Assembly: GCA_963924555.1 (NCBI GenBank)
Contig: OZ004588.1
Span: forward strand, 2,108,001-2,172,000
DNA from: Crambe crambe
Taxonomy: Eukaryota > Porifera > Demospongiae > Poecilosclerida > Crambeidae
DNA length: 64,000 nucleotides
Reading direction: 5' to 3'
Under the pieces are notes generated by a model. It was given only the letters and a program-made list of their open reading frames with translations. It did no database searches and was not told the origin of the DNA. Position numbers and translations under genes: made by a program. This document shows, in pieces, positions 45,557 through 58,822 of the stretch (its first letter is position 1; every line of letters starts with the position of its first letter).

Positions 45557-47652
45557 TTATTGTAATCCACTATACAGTGTGTTGTGCAACACTCTCTTGT
45601 ACTTATAATAACACCAACCACTTCACAGTACAGCTTTTCCACTGAGTGTGCACAAGTACATCACAACTAGAGAATTACTTTTTCTCCAGCAGAACAACAA
45701 AGTGAAAAGTGTAATTTGTTAATCAGCCAGTGAGTTATGTACTGGTTATGCTCAATGTTCCATTTTCTTTCCTCTGGTATAATGTAATCAGTCTATTCAG
45801 AACTAGTGAAATTACCCTTCCACAGTTAACCTCATCATATTGATGGGGAGACCCCCTAAATTAGTGTTAGTTGTGTGTTGCTGTGTATTACTTACCTTAT
45901 CATGTCATGTGTTTCCAATCACAATCCCTCTGGATACCACATGCACATCCACTGGTTTGTGTGGAAATTATTACTAATTGGGCAATGCATATACAGTATA
46001 TCTAGAAGGTATGTTATCAAGCGACTTTAAAAAAAGGGAGTATCTTATAGTAAAACACCAGGTAAGGGGTTGATCCTATGGGTAAAAATGTATGGACAGT
46101 AATTCCAAGTACTCAGAGTACTTATGTTGTATACAACATAATGAGCCCTTTAATGTGTGAGATAATCCCCACACACTTACCTCATCTGTTTCAATTCCGT
46201 CACATCTCCCAATCAATATGACAGGCTATCAGTATGTCTTCTTATTGTCCCCCCCCCCTCCCCTCCCCCCATCTCACTTGTACGGATAGTGGTTGAGAGG
46301 GGGTTTGTAACCTGAACATCTCATGGCGTATCCCTGTTGAATGTTGATATAGAGGTTGACTTCGACTATTCTGAACTTGTGATTTTCTAATGTTGAAACC
46401 CTTTACCCACTCTAGTGTATTGAGCAGTTGTGCAGGAATTTAACTTCAAATGTTAAGTGTGTTGTCTGAATTTTTGAATGTCTTGATCAGCACTCTCATG
46501 TGTCTGTGCATTATTTAGAAGTATGAGTATTATGATGCTAGTGTGTGTGACTGCCCCAGACAGATTGGACACAACCCTTTAGAGCATATCCCCCATTGGT
46601 TGGTATGTACGTATGTGAAATTCCTGCCAGGTTGGGACTGTTACAATTAATGACTACAGCACATACGTAAAGTATGACATAGTGTTAAGATATCATGTGA
46701 CAGGTGGGTTGCATAACCTCTCTACAAAGGACAAAAGGTTGGGTCCCAAGTGTGTCAGGTTCCACTGCAATAATCTCTATCCCGGTCCCAATATGTCTTC
46801 TGACTGTCCCTCCCTCCCCCAATAATTACATTATCCCATCTCACTTTCTCCCTAGCATCACTTTGCATCTAGTGAACACTTCATGCCCCACCCTTTTCTT
46901 TCTAGATGGTTTAACTTTCTATTATTATATGAGGCTTTATATCATCCATTTAAAATTAATTTGAGTGTAGCTTTGATAGAGATTTAGGTGTGCTACTTTA
47001 TGGATTCATAATACGAGCATGTTACTGATGGCCTTTTCCCCATGGTAGTTTCATGGTAATTGTTGTCAACCATGTAGTGGAGTAAATCCATAATGGACCT
47101 TGCAGTTTTTATTCTCTATCCATATGTAATCAATGGTCTTTAATTGTATGCTCTATATAGAACAGGGATTGATACTGAGGGGGAGGCTCACCCATGGTAG
47201 TAATATACAATGGATGATGTTCATGCACCCCCTTTCCCATATTACATATTGGTTCTTAATGATGCTCACCCTTGGAGATACATTGATGCTGCTCACCCCT
47301 TCCCTGTATTACATTGATGCTCACCACCTTTCCTATATTGATTAGTAACACATTGGATGTTGCTCACCCACCTTCCTGTATTGCACCACTGTCATTCTAG
47401 AGGACTATTCTGCACCTAATGTTGAGACCATATACCCACTCTTTCTAATGGTGAAACCCTTTACCCACTCTAGCCTAGGTTGTCATACTTTCAGTTGATA
47501 TGGGCATTCACTTTCTGTTTTTAATATCTGCAGTTGTACCCAAGGTAGTTTACAAGTCATGGGAATGTGAATTGTAAATCAGAAAGTACACAACTAGGTA
47601 ACTGTTACTTGTTCACCATGTAAAATTGATAACCAATAATAGACCTCTTTAG
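45517..47652 (+). repeat. Direct duplication, copy 2 (partner 32607-35199)
   Basis: See copy 1. This copy lacks the 165-bp MITE and the long C run. It is shorter around 47210-47400, where sequence like 32340-32500 is found instead. Confidence 0.9.
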
Positions 47653-48024
47653 ATGTGAAATAGGGACACCCTCTCTAATAAGGACACTTTGTTACATCCA
47701 AAATGTGCTCTTTTAGTACAAATCAACCCCTGAAATAAGGCCACCCTTCTACAAAGGCCATAGACTTTGGCAAGCAAGGGGTTAAGTATGTGGCACTATG
47801 CAACCCAGCTGTTACATGACATCATAACATTTGGATTAATGATGTCATAAACTTATGCTTCAAGTATTCCGTATTCTGATTATTCAAATTTGCTACCTAT
47901 TATTCCTGATTATGTATTCATATGTGTTGGGTGTGCATGATAATGAGATAATGCTGAGCATAACCATTGAAAGCCCCTTCCTCTGGTTGTGAACTGTCTC
48001 TGACTGCTCTTCTTCCTCCCCCTA

Positions 48025-48400
48025 TATATTGTACCATCTCACTTTGTCCCTAGCATGGATAATGTTGAGAGTTTGTAGACCTGAGCACTTCATGCCCCCC
48101 TGTCATTCTAGACAGTTGATATGAACTATTCTGTACTTGATGTTGAGACCCTTTACCCACTTTACCTTAGTTAATGTGTAGAGTTGTAAAATGTTGGTGT
48201 GTATCCAGAGAGATATTGTACCATCTCACTTTGTCCCTAGCATAGATAATGTTGAGAGTTAGTAGACCAGAACACCTCATGGCCCACCCCTGTCATTCTA
48301 GACAGTTGATATATTCTGTACTTGATGTTGAGACCCTTTACCCACTTTACCTTAGTTAATGTGTGTAGAGTTGTAAAATGTTGAGGTGTGTATCCAGAGA
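48025..48400 (+). repeat. Tandem duplication, two units of about 187 bp
   Basis: Each unit runs from ATATTGTACCATCTCACTTT through GGATAATGTTGAGAGTT-type sequence and TTGAGACCCTTTACCCACTT to TATCCAGAGAG. Confidence 0.85.
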
Positions 48401-48445
48401 GGTTGTCATATCTTCAGTTTCAATATGGTCCCTTTTATTATGTAT

Positions 48446-48711
48446 GGGGTTTTTGAATAGACCATTGGAAAGCTTTTAAATCATTTTGGTGGTAAAAAGG
48501 TTCTACTGGTATAGTCTATAGAAGTTCAAATAATTTCTTTCTTTTTTTTTGGTGGTCATCAACCCCTTAAGGGAGTTGCTACCCACAATTTTGATGATTT
48601 TTGAAATATTTTGTCGAACTTCTAGGCTTCATACATGCCCCTAGAACCTTTTTTTTACCACCAAAATGCAGCTTTTTAAAGAGCTTTCCAATGGTCTATT
48701 CAAAACCCCCC
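48446..48711. mobile_element. Foldback MITE, arms over 70 bp
   Basis: The left arm GGGGTTTTTGAATAGACCAT and the reverse complement of the right arm GGGGTTTTGAATAGACCATT continue as matching sequence through TTGGAAAGCT and ATTTTGGTGGTAAAA. TA lies next to both ends. Truncated copies sit at the equivalent unit position at 54215-54280 and 58476-58650, so insertion came before the unit duplications. Confidence 0.8.
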
Positions 48712-48913
48712 TAGTCCAACCATGACCGAGATAGCAAAAATATTTTGGAAAATTGTACAACTGATATCTTATGCATTTATAACCCTTCATACTTATCAGA
48801 GAGTGCGGTAGACTCTCTATGTAGGGATGACTCGGATGGCCGCGCGCACCGCCTATAGACTAATACAAAAGTGAAATTCTAGTTCCCCCACTAAGACCTA
48901 ACAAAAGCTACTG

Positions 48914-51900
48914 CAGGGGCGGATCCAGAGAAGGTTCAACTAAGTTCGTCCGAACCCCCCTTTTTTTAGGGTCGACTATAAGGACTGAAGGGCGCTTCAT
49001 GATCCATGGTCTCTGCCTGCTCAGCAGAAGTCTCGTGTAGCCAGGACTAGCTCACTAACTCTTAGTACATAGTTCGATCGATCGTAGTATTCTATTTAAC
49101 ACACGCTCACGTGGACAAAACATTATTAGTCATTTTTTGGTGAGAATTTCATTTGTTCAGTTCGTTGTTAAAGGACAAAAGCCTGTAGGTCAGCTAGCCA
49201 GCCATACTTAGGAATTGTCTGAGATGACACATCAAAGGAAGTTAGACTCCTTTTTTTATCCAGCCAAGGTAACTTTATCTCTTAAGATACCTAGCCATTA
49301 TCCATAAATAAGTCGTAGCTCAGCTCAGATTGAGGCATTATCTAACCACCATTGTTTTAACATTTTTAACGTTTCAAATGTTAGCCACTGCTACTGTTTA
49401 CAGCAAAACGTCAGAAAACCACAGACCAAGCCCTGAACCCCAGCTCAGTTTCTACATCTATGATTGATTTGGATTCATCTTCTCTGGATTTATCTTCTCC
49501 ACCTGCCAATCTCCATAGTGACCATGTCACTGCCCTTGTCTCTCCCACTGATCTTCCATCTTCTCAGTGTGATGATGCGCATATGTTGAGTATGATATTA
49601 TTGGCGATCCTCTTGATAGTGATGATTCTCCGTCATGTAGTATTGAGCATGATAATATATGCGATGATTCTGTGTGGTATCATGATGCAGAGGAATCTTT
49701 GTCTCGTGCAGGTGCCTTGCAACCCTGTAATATTGATATATATGATGATATTGGCTTATTGTTGCGTTCAATGCTGCAATCAGTAGTTCGTAATTTACCT
49801 CTAAAGAAAACAATATTCCCTTTAAACCTAACTCTAGTTTTAAATTTCCTAGCAGATTTATAGATGGTTGTAACAGGGCTATAATTACTTGTTAGATAAT
49901 CCATGGTTTATATATAGTAAGGCTGAAGATGGTCTTTGTGTACTTTTTGCAAATGTTAAAGGCCTAGGTCAGTTGGTATGTAAAAAATTTGATCATTGGA
50001 CTAAGAAATCTACAAAATTTGCTTCTCATAACTCAAAAAAATATCATCAGCTTGCTATGACTCAAGTAGATGGTCTTAAAACTAATATGAATAAACCTGG
50101 TTCTTCCATTGAAGATCGCATTCGGCAAACTAATAAAGAGGAAGTATTAAGGAATAGGTACATTATAAGATCATTAGCTGAAGCTGTTTTGTTTTGTGGT
50201 AGGCAGTGCATATCTCTCAGAGGGCATAGAGATGACAGCACAGCTGATGTTGGGAATAACGGGAAGTTTTCTTGCTCTAGTGGATTTTGCTGTAAAATCT
50301 GGAAATAGAATCTTGGGTGATCATCTTGAGTCAGCTGCTAGGAATGCCATATATACTAGCAAGACTACTCAAAATGAGATTATTGAATGCATTTGGTAAC
50401 ACCTTGGAGATAAAATACTTAGAGATATAAAGGCAGCAAAATGGTTTTCTATTCTATGTGATGAGGTGGTTGATGTTGGGAATAAGGAACAAGTGTCTAT
50501 TGTACTCAGATTTGTGGATGGGCAAACTATTAGGGAGGAATTTTTGGATTTTGTTACAGTAGAAAGGATAACAGGAGAAGCATTAGCAAATAAGCTTAAA
50601 TGTTAATTAGTTATGGTTTGGATATTGGTGATTGTCGGGGACAAGGGTACGATGGTGCTTCCAACATGTCTGGTAAATCTGGTGTACAAGGGCGTTTTAT
50701 GGCGGTCAACCTTAAAGCTATATATGTGCATTGTAATTCACATGTCCTTAATTCATGTATTGTTCAAGCATGTAGCCTACAGGCAATTAAGAATATGAAT
50801 GCCACAGTGACTGAAACAGCTCATTTTTTTAATAATAGTTCTAAACGGCAAAATTTTCTTGAGAAAGTTATTGACAAGACAAGTAACATAGTTAAAGTTA
50901 AAGACCTGTGTCGTACTCAATGGATTTATCGACATGAAGCCTATGAGAATTTACTTTTTAAATATCTTGTAAAGTAATGGCAGCAATTTCAGAATGAGAT
51001 TCAACATATGGGGAGATGAATTGGGATGGCAAGACGATAATTGCTGCTAATGGTTTATTCAATCTTTTTCATTCATTACATCCTTTGTGGTAACAATGAA
51101 TGCCATGGCAGTCATTCAACCTGTCAGTATTAAACATTGTGTATGCCTACTCTAAAGTCAAAGATGTAATAGATGAGCTTGGTGACATTCGTAAAGATGA
51201 TAAAATTATTCATTCTTGGTATGTGCAGTCAGAAGCTGTAGCTGCAGAGGTTAATGTAGTACCTGAAGTGCCATGGATAGCTTCAAGACAGTGCCACAGG
51301 GATAACGTTGAGCATGCATCAACTGAAGAATATTACCGCAGAACGATAATTTACCCTTTCTTAGATGATTTAATAGCACAAATGCGTGAGCGTTTTGGTG
51401 ATACTCAAATTATTGCTTCCAAATTAATTAATCTGGTAGCTACCTTCTGTAATTTGTAATGTTAATTTTTTGATGATTTAATTTCTTTTTATAATGATGA
51501 TTTGCCCAATCCATCTGTTGTTGCCACTGAGATTTTGAGATGGAAGGCTAAGTGGGAGAGACAAGGTGCAGAGGATCGACCTGAATCTCTGGCAACTGCC
51601 ATCCAGCAATGTGATAAGGATTTCTTTCCTAATATTTATGCACTGCTACATCTTGGTTGTACTGTACCAGTCACTTTCAGTGAGAATGAAAGAGCCAATA
51701 GTGTACTTAAAAACTTGAAATCATTTTTACGTAGCACCCAGGGACAAGAACGATTGTCATCCTTAGCTTTGATGCATATCCATTATAGTTTACCTGTAGA
51801 TCTCGATGAAGTAGTAGAAAGATTTAAACTAAAATGTAATAGAAGAATAAACTTATGAATAATTTCACATCATTATCACTTTACACTTGTATTCTTTTTT

Positions 51901-52034
51901 TCTGTCCGTAAATTTATACTTTACCGACAAAGTGGCGTGGTTACGTTAAAAGTGGGCGTGGTCTTCTAAAATTTTCGCCCGTGCACACGGTACAGTTCAG
52001 AACCCCCCTTCTAATTTTTCTAGATCCACCCCTG
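48914..52034. mobile_element. hAT transposon with TTF-type/DUF4371-like transposase
   Basis: The left end CAGGGGCGGATCCAGAGAA and the reverse complement of the right end CAGGGGTGGATCTAGAAAAA form the TIRs; both are followed by a GAACCCCCC-type motif. 3.1 kb, with one decayed transposase gene on the plus strand. The 8 bases on either side do not match, so the target duplication is lost or recombination has occurred. The right flank is family-repeat sequence (GCATGGATGAGTTCATAGAC). Confidence 0.8.
49224..51858 (+). pseudogene. hAT transposase (zinc finger MYM/DUF4371 type), several stops and frameshifts
   Basis: A putative first exon at 49224-49268 (MTHQRKLDSFFYPAK, then donor GTAACT) resembles the start of this class. 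Later pieces in order: a Ser/Asp-rich N-terminal segment (49410-49850), a TTF-type finger region (NPWFIYSKAEDGLCVLFANV; HNSKKYHQLAM; 49889-50080), LRNRYIIRSLAEAVLFCGRQ, the RNase-H-like core (WFSILCDEVVDVGNK; DCRGQGYDGASNMSGKSG at 50630-50690; HCNSHVLN; LCRTQW) and the C-terminal dimerisation part (FSENERANSVLKNLKSFLRS, 51680-51740). Stops at 50398 and about 50605 and frame changes near 49580, 50240, 50980 and 51460 inactivate it. Confidence 0.85.
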
Positions 52035-53310
52035 GCATGGATGAGTTCATAGACCTGAACATTTTATGGCCCACTGCTGTCAAACTGAGATTGACTATTC
52101 TGTTGCTTTTTGTTGGTTGTTTTTTTTCTAGTCTTGAGACCCTTTACCCATTTAAACCTAGGTGATACTGAACACGTACACTCATTTTGAACCTTCTCTT
52201 GCTTAAATTCATATAGTCACTTGTGACTTTATTGATCCTTACCAATTAATCTAAAGTGTAATTATTCTTGCATAAGTTTGGTATAGTTTAAGTCCTTATT
52301 TACCAAACCACCAAATTGTCCATCCACATGGAAATCTGTGCATCATTAGCTTCTCCATGTTGGAAAAACTTGCACCTCTGTACTGACATCAGTGTAACAT
52401 TGATTAATCCCTCTCTCCCTTGATAGGGTCTGAATGTCTGGGATCCTACCCACTTGCAAATTCAACTCCCTTTACCCCTCAAGTACAAGTTGCATGCATG
52501 AAGGAAGGACTCGGTATTGTCGGTATATCTTCTAATTGCCCCTCCCCTATATATCTTCCCATCTCTGTCAGTAGTGGGGTGAATATGAGTTGCTTGCATG
52601 AAGGAAGGACTCTCTCTGATTGGTATAATTATAATTCCCCCTCCCTCCCCTATATATTCAGTTTGTCCCTAGCATGGAAGTGCTGATGGAGTTAGTAGAT
52701 GTGAACACCTCATGGCCCCACCACTGTCATTCTATTATGACTTTCTAATGTTGAGACCCTTTACCCAGCTAATGTGTATAGAGTGGCAGTACAGGAACTT
52801 GACTTCAAATGTTGAGGTGTCTCTCCAGAGAGGTTGTAGCACTTTCAGTCGATATGATTGTTTACTTTCTGTTTCTTAATGGCTCCCTTTCTATTATCAA
52901 GCCAGTATGAATTTATTTATGGAGGGTGTGCTCTAATATCAATCCATGCACCCTACACACTTACCAACTCTCCAGCAGTCTGTCATGTTGTGTGTCGGAC
53001 TTATCAAGTGTGTGTGGACACATACTGTGTGTGTATTAAACATAATCAATGCAGTTTTCTAAGAGTAGGTTAATATGCCTGTATCCTGTTCACCTTCTCC
53101 CTTTAGAAGGTGTCAGTACATTACCTTTCCATGGCTCAAAAGGTATCAGTATTCCTTTTTCACACCAATAAGGTGTGGATAAATCAACCCCTTTCCATGC
53201 TGAAGACAGAACCCTGCCTCAATACATCTTCACATTTTCTACGCACTCCTTCATATCATCCATCATCCTGTTGTTACCTAATAATGCCCCGGGAGAAGTG
53301 AATGTCCCAG

Positions 53311-53313
<3 letters not shown>

Positions 53314-53381
<68 letters not shown>
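53314..53381 (+). repeat. (GT)n microsatellite, about 34 units
   Basis: Pure GT dinucleotide run; open frames through it on both strands are artefacts. Confidence 0.98.
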
Positions 53382-53383
<2 letters not shown>

Positions 53384-54539
53384 AGGGGGTTGTTTAAGCA
53401 GAAACAAAAAATGAAAATAAAAAATATAACTTTGAAAATGATCTTGTCCACTGCACTGCTGATTGGGACCAAGTTACACCCTATTTATATAGTAAAGCCT
53501 AATACTCCCATTGATCTGAGTTAGTCAGCATTTGATACCAGTCATCAGGGGAGAACCCAATCCGATCAACACTAAACCATGGGTTTCGGTCCCATTAATC
53601 TCCCGACCCATTGGCTAGCTCCCGGAAAGGGAGGGACCACTCCCACTAATGGAGTCCGGTAGCATCAATGATTAGAAAGCCTAAGAAGCTGTTTGTGTGT
53701 GTGTGTGAGGATTTTTAAGAGAAAATAAAGAAATTAACATTTATACAACATTTTATGCAAAGGGTTAAGTATGTGTACCGTCCATATGCAACACAGTTAT
53801 CACATGACATCATAACGTTTGGGTTAATGATGTCATTAACTTATGTTTCAAGTATTCCATTTTTGCTGCCAATTATTCCTGATTATGTATTCATATATGC
53901 TGAGTGTGCATGATATGAGATAATGTCGAACATAACCATGAAGACCCTTCCTCTGGTTATGAACTGTCTCTGATTGCTCCTCCCCCTCCCCCTATATATT
54001 GTACCATCTCACTTTGTCTCTACCATGGATAATGTTGAGAGTTCGTAGACCTGAGCACTTCATGCCCCCCTGTCATTCTAGACAGTTGATATCAACTTGA
54101 TGTTGAGACCCTTTACCCACTTCAACTTTAATGTGTATAGAGTGGTAAAATGTTGAGGTGTGTATCCAGAGAGGTTGTCATATCAGTTGATATGATTGTT
54201 TATTTTCTGTTCCTGTATGGGGTTTTTGAATAGACCATTGGAAAGCTTTTGAATCATTTCTGGTGGTTTTAAGTGGGATCTATAAGAATCGAATTATTGA
54301 TCATGAATCATAATATTAATTATCACATAGTTGGTTAATGCCCTCAGCCTCGGAGTTCCACATAGGACGGTTATAATGACCTCGAGCTTTGCCCTCAGTC
54401 ACCGTAATAGCAACAACTCTCAGGTTCCTAAACTAGTGAAACTCCTTGACTTTGTGGAATGACCTTTATACTCAAGTGGTTCAATGACTGTTGTATAATG
54501 TACATACATATGAAGTGTTTCCCTCTGTTTTCCATGTAG

Positions 54540-54611
54540 ATGCTTCAACTTAAGGAATGCAAAGACAATGGAGCACTAACATTATGTGGTGATCTGCAAA
54601 CTCAGAACTGG
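54540..54611 (+). pseudogene. MLQLKE exon, copy 1
   Basis: Acceptor TTTTCCATGTAG; the frame from the first base reads MLQLKECKDNGALTLCGDLQ, then TQNW, with a donor-like GTGCTG after it. The copy at 58823 has only conservative changes and the same frame, suggesting coding constraint before duplication. Unknown function. Confidence 0.45.
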
Positions 54612-54664
54612 GTGCTGTTTGTTTTGTTGACTCCACCTCCTCTCCCCTGATGTGACACCCACAG

Positions 54665-54739
54665 AGATTGCGTCCCCCCATGAAGGGATCCAGCTGCTCC
54701 TTATTTAAGACCACTTTCACTCACTATCGGATTCTGAAG
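54665..54739 (+). pseudogene. TASPDE/ILDQL exon, copy 3
   Basis: Acceptor ACCCACAG and donor GTATGCAG. The frame reads IASPHEGIQLLLI and then a stop, followed by DHFHSLSDSE. Confidence 0.4.
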
Positions 54740-54963
54740 GTATGCAGAAAAGTTCCTTTCTTATTCTGCACAGTTTCCTGTTTTGGTTATCTTGGACATG
54801 TGTCTTTTGAATATTTGACCTTGATGTGGCTAATGGAATGTTAATTACCCTTTGATGGATGAGATGATCCCTACATAACACTCCCAATCACTATGACCTA
54901 AACCTATGGGGTGTCCCTGTAATTAGTCCATGAATGACCTTTTGACCTTTCCAATGTACATAG

Positions 54964-55114
54964 GAGAGGAACAGAAGTGGACGTCATCGATGTATTCTCA
55001 CCAGAGTCTGAAGATGACACTTCAGAAACACTTCTGCCAGCCCGTACAGTGATGACTACAGGGCCACACCCACTTATGTCTTACCTTCATCTTTTTAAAA
55101 TGTACCATCTTTAA
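54964..55114 (+). pseudogene. Acidic terminal exon, copy 1 (open)
   Basis: After acceptor TGTACATAG the frame reads RGTEVDVIDVFSPESEDDTS, then LLPARTVMTTGPHPLMS and YLHLFKMYHL, ending in TAA at 55112. The copy at 59220 keeps ESEGEDTSE and TTGPHPLMS despite a 3-base insertion. It may be the last coding exon of the family. Confidence 0.45.
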
Positions 55115-55267
55115 TTCTATTATATAATATTATTAATATGTGTGTATGTTGGGTTGAGAGAGTTCAGTATCATTGTTGGTCATGTGATCAGTTGTATCAT
55201 CATTCTTGATAATATCCTCCACTCCCTAGGCTGTTAATCAATTTTGCGCACGGGCATTGTGATTTTA

Positions 55268-55470
55268 GGGGGTGGGGCAGGCCGGTTGCATGGTGGGCAT
55301 TATTTGCATCAGTGATAGCACATGCATCGAATATTCTGACTGAGAGATCTGTTTGAAAATCGAGATGGAGACAGCTTGCTTGTTGAGTGTCTGCAGTCGG
55401 CGCCATTGAACGAGGTTTCATTCATTCAGATGGGAGTGTTCTGCATTAATAACTGGCATCTGTGTAAGTA
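55268..55470 (+). pseudogene. Unit 5' segment (putative first exon), copy 3
   Basis: Nearly identical to 26655-26882, with ATGGAGACAGCTTGCTTGTT, a stop after METACLLSVCSRRH, and a donor-like GTACCTGCAG. Confidence 0.4.
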
Positions 55471-55995
55471 CCTGCAGCCTTTGGACATTTAGGTTTACAA
55501 GTCTTGAATCAGTGATAGCGTCCAACTTGTAAACATCATCCATTGATCCACCTATCTTTAGAAAAAGGCATGTTTCACCTGTAGGTGTCTGATTGACATG
55601 TCCAAATAAGAGCCAGTTGCTACATACATATGGTGGGCATTATATGTGACAGTCCCAGTCAGCACATCATTCCTCAAATCATGCTTTATAATTATGAAAC
55701 AGTCCAAAACTTCTGTCATATATAATGGTTGTCCTGTCTCACCTTGTCCCTAGCATGGATTGTGTTGAGAGGATTGTAGACCTGAGCACCACCCTGTTAT
55801 TATAGATGGTTGACATTGATCAGTCCTTTACCCAATGTACGTAGTACTTTCTAAATGTTGACACCCTTTACCCACTTAAATTTAGCAAGAAATTACTTTT
55901 TTCACTTTTTGTTTCACTATGGTCCCCTTTCTATCATCCAACTATTAACCCATGAGTATATTGTATGAATTTGATTGTATTTAGCAAAGAGGAGA

Positions 55996-56840
55996 ATATG
56001 GATTCATAATCTGAGCATGTTACTGAAGACCTTTCACCCAGTGCTCACTCGTTCTGAGTGAGTCTGTCTTTCATAAACTACTCTGTATAGTTTTTGAATA
56101 CTGGTTGCCTATGGAGAGCTGAGTTGCTGTTAAGTTTGCCAGTATTTTACATTTTAAGTTGGTGAGTATTAGGACTAGAGCAGTTGCACTAAATCTACGT
56201 AGCCATACAAGTTGTGTGTATGGACAGGTGGTACCATCGTACTGGTACTGGCAAGCTGTGGACTGCTCCAAGCCCTTCAGTGTTCCATAAGACCAGGTAG
56301 CACTGGCACACTACTTAAAGACCTTCAATTAGAAGTACTGTCCTGGCTCTGTTCCTCTGACATAATGTAATTGGTCTATTCAGAACTGGTGGGATTACCT
56401 TTCCACAGCAGATAGCTCCAACCACATCATAATGAAAGGGGAGACCCCCTAAATTAGTGTTGTGTGTACTAACTGATCCTGTTATGTGTTTCGTTATGCA
56501 CACTATCACATGTTAATTTCCTCTGGATACCACATATGTACATGCATGCACATCCACTGGCTTGACTAATATCTGTGTGGCAATAGCATATCATGCGCAT
56601 AATTTCTTAGGAACTAGGGACTGATTTTTTTGGGTAGAATTGTACTATGAACTTTAGACTGAAGTCCAGGTAAAGGGTCCCTATGGGTATGTTAACCATG
56701 TGGTCATTACTTGGGGGAATGATAATACACTTGAGAGTATTTGCATTGGGAGCATTTAATTTTATATTCCATACAACATGTGATATATTAATAACTCACA
56801 ATCTTCTAGAGAAGAGTAGGGATCTATACATACTAGTATG
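55996..56840 (+). repeat. 0.85 kb direct duplication, copy 2
   Basis: Partner of 35791-36636. Confidence 0.9.
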
Positions 56841-56920
56841 AGTTACATGATTGCTTGGTGGGTGTGGTTTATTTGATTGACTCCACCTCCTCTCCCCTCC
56901 CCCTTATACGATACCAACAG

Positions 56921-56994
56921 AGACTGCCTCCCCTGATGAAGTGATCCAGCTGGAACAACACTATCTTCACCCAAGGATTCTTGATCAACTGATG
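56921..56994 (+). pseudogene. TASPDE/ILDQL exon, copy 4 (open frame)
   Basis: Acceptor GATACCAACAG and donor GTACGTAC. The frame is open from end to end: TASPDEVIQLEQHYLHPRIL, then DQLM (phase 1 in, phase 0 out, 74 nt). It is the only one of five copies with no frame break, so it is the best guide to the ancestral sequence. Confidence 0.5.
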
Positions 56995-57910
56995 GTACGT
57001 ACTTTAGAGTTATTTGGGTACAGAAAGGTTACATTTGTATTCTGTGCAATTACCTCCATATCTGAATATTCCATCTTATGTGGTTAATGGAATGCCTTTG
57101 ATTGGTGAGATAATTCTTATGTATTATTACCTCAGCCTGTTTTAATTCCAGGGTCTTCCCTCACACCTCCCAATCACTATGACTTGTATGTGAATTGATT
57201 AGTGGATTGACCCTTTGACCTTTGTCCTATCTCATTTTATCATCACTAGCATGGATAGTGACACATGGGTAGTGTTGGGAGGTGATTTATAGACCTGAGC
57301 ACCTCATTGTTATTCTAAATGACACTTGTGTGTATGTATCATTCTAATGTTGAGACCCTTTACCCACTCTAGTTCAGGTGTCTAGGTTATTATATTAGCA
57401 CTTTCAGTCAATATGATTATTCACTTTCTGTTTCGGTATGGTCCCCTTTATAAGACATGAGCTTACCTTTGATAGAGATTTGAGAAGGGTATGCTATCCA
57501 CAATCCAAGCATGTAATTGTTAGTGATTGTCTTTTTGGTTTTCAGACTGAACCATGTGAATTTTTTTGGTAACTGTTGTCAAGTGAAGTAAATCCATAAT
57601 GGACCTTGTAGTTTTTATTCTCTATCCATATGTAATCAATGGTCTTCAAATTGTATGCTCTATATGAACAGGGATTCATGTGGATGGGTGGGTGTATGAT
57701 AAGGTCTCCCTTCCTAAAATTACATTGTTTAAGAAGTAATTCTACAGCCTAATGTGTCTATTAAAATTAAAACTATCAAGGATGTTATTAAAGCTTGTTC
57801 TGGACTCTCAGTGACAATTCTCATCATATGGACCTAAAGTGTGACAAAAGTGGAAGTATGGCAAAAATTGATATGGTTAGGGCAAATTTTTCAGTCTGCA
57901 TAATGCACCA

Positions 57911-57912
<2 letters not shown>

Positions 57913-57981
<69 letters not shown>
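57913..57981 (+). repeat. (CT)n microsatellite
   Basis: About 34 CT units, followed by CAACCT repeats. Confidence 0.97.
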
Positions 57982-57985
<4 letters not shown>

Positions 57986-58822
57986 TCAACCTCAACCCTA
58001 AAATTGAATCCTTGTAAAACTTTCCTCCATTAAAAGATCAGGCAGTAATTTTATGAATTATGTACTCAATGTTTCTCGAGACAGTCTCAACTGCCCCCAT
58101 TTAGTTCATCTCTTTGTGTGTGCTGTATTCTGATTATGTTGCCTATTATTCCTGAGTATGTATTCATATGTGCTGGGAGTGCATGATAATGAGATAATGT
58201 CGAGCAAAACCCTTCCTCCTGTCTCTTATTGCTCCTCTCCCTCCCCCTATATATTGCACTTTGTCCCTACCATGGATAATGTGGAGAGTTTGTAGACCTG
58301 AACACCTCATGGCCCATCCCTGTCATTCTAGACAGTTAACATGTACTTGATGTTGAGACCCTTTACCCACTTTACCTTAGTTAATGTGTATAGAGTGGTG
58401 AAGTGTGTATCCAGAAGTTGTCATATTAGTTGATATGATTGTTTATTTTCAGTTTCATTATGGTCCCTTTTAATATGTATGGTTTTTTTGAATAGACCGA
58501 CCATTGGAAAATTCTTAAATTAAAAAGCTGCATTTTGGTGGTAAAAAGGTTCTACCAGTATGTACAAGCAAGTCTATAGAAGTTCAACAAAGATGAATAA
58601 TTTCAGGTTTAAAAAAAATTTTTTTTTCATGGTCATGAACCCCTTAAAGGTGACAAGACTGCTGAAGGTTTGACAGTATCATTGAGTCTACTTATACTGT
58701 AAGTGCCGAGTTCCACTGCTATAATGACCTCAAGCTTTGCCCTCAGTTACCATAATAAAGTGGTTCAATGACTGTTGTATGATGTACATACATATGAAGT
58801 GTTTCCTCTGTTTTCCATGTAG

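Larger units (their letters stand above)
53860..55210 (+). repeat. 1.35 kb direct duplication, copy 1 (partner 58125-59475)
   Basis: Same order in both: GATAATGTCGA-type segment, truncated foldback MITE, GACCTCGAGCTTTGCCCTCA, MLQLKE exon, TASPDE-type exon, acidic terminal exon and GAGAGTTCAGTATCATTGTT. Confidence 0.9.

Noticed and set aside
53175-53524. Several open frames of Cys-Val or Thr-His repeats on both strands
   Set aside because: They are produced by the (GT)n tract and have no splice or domain support.
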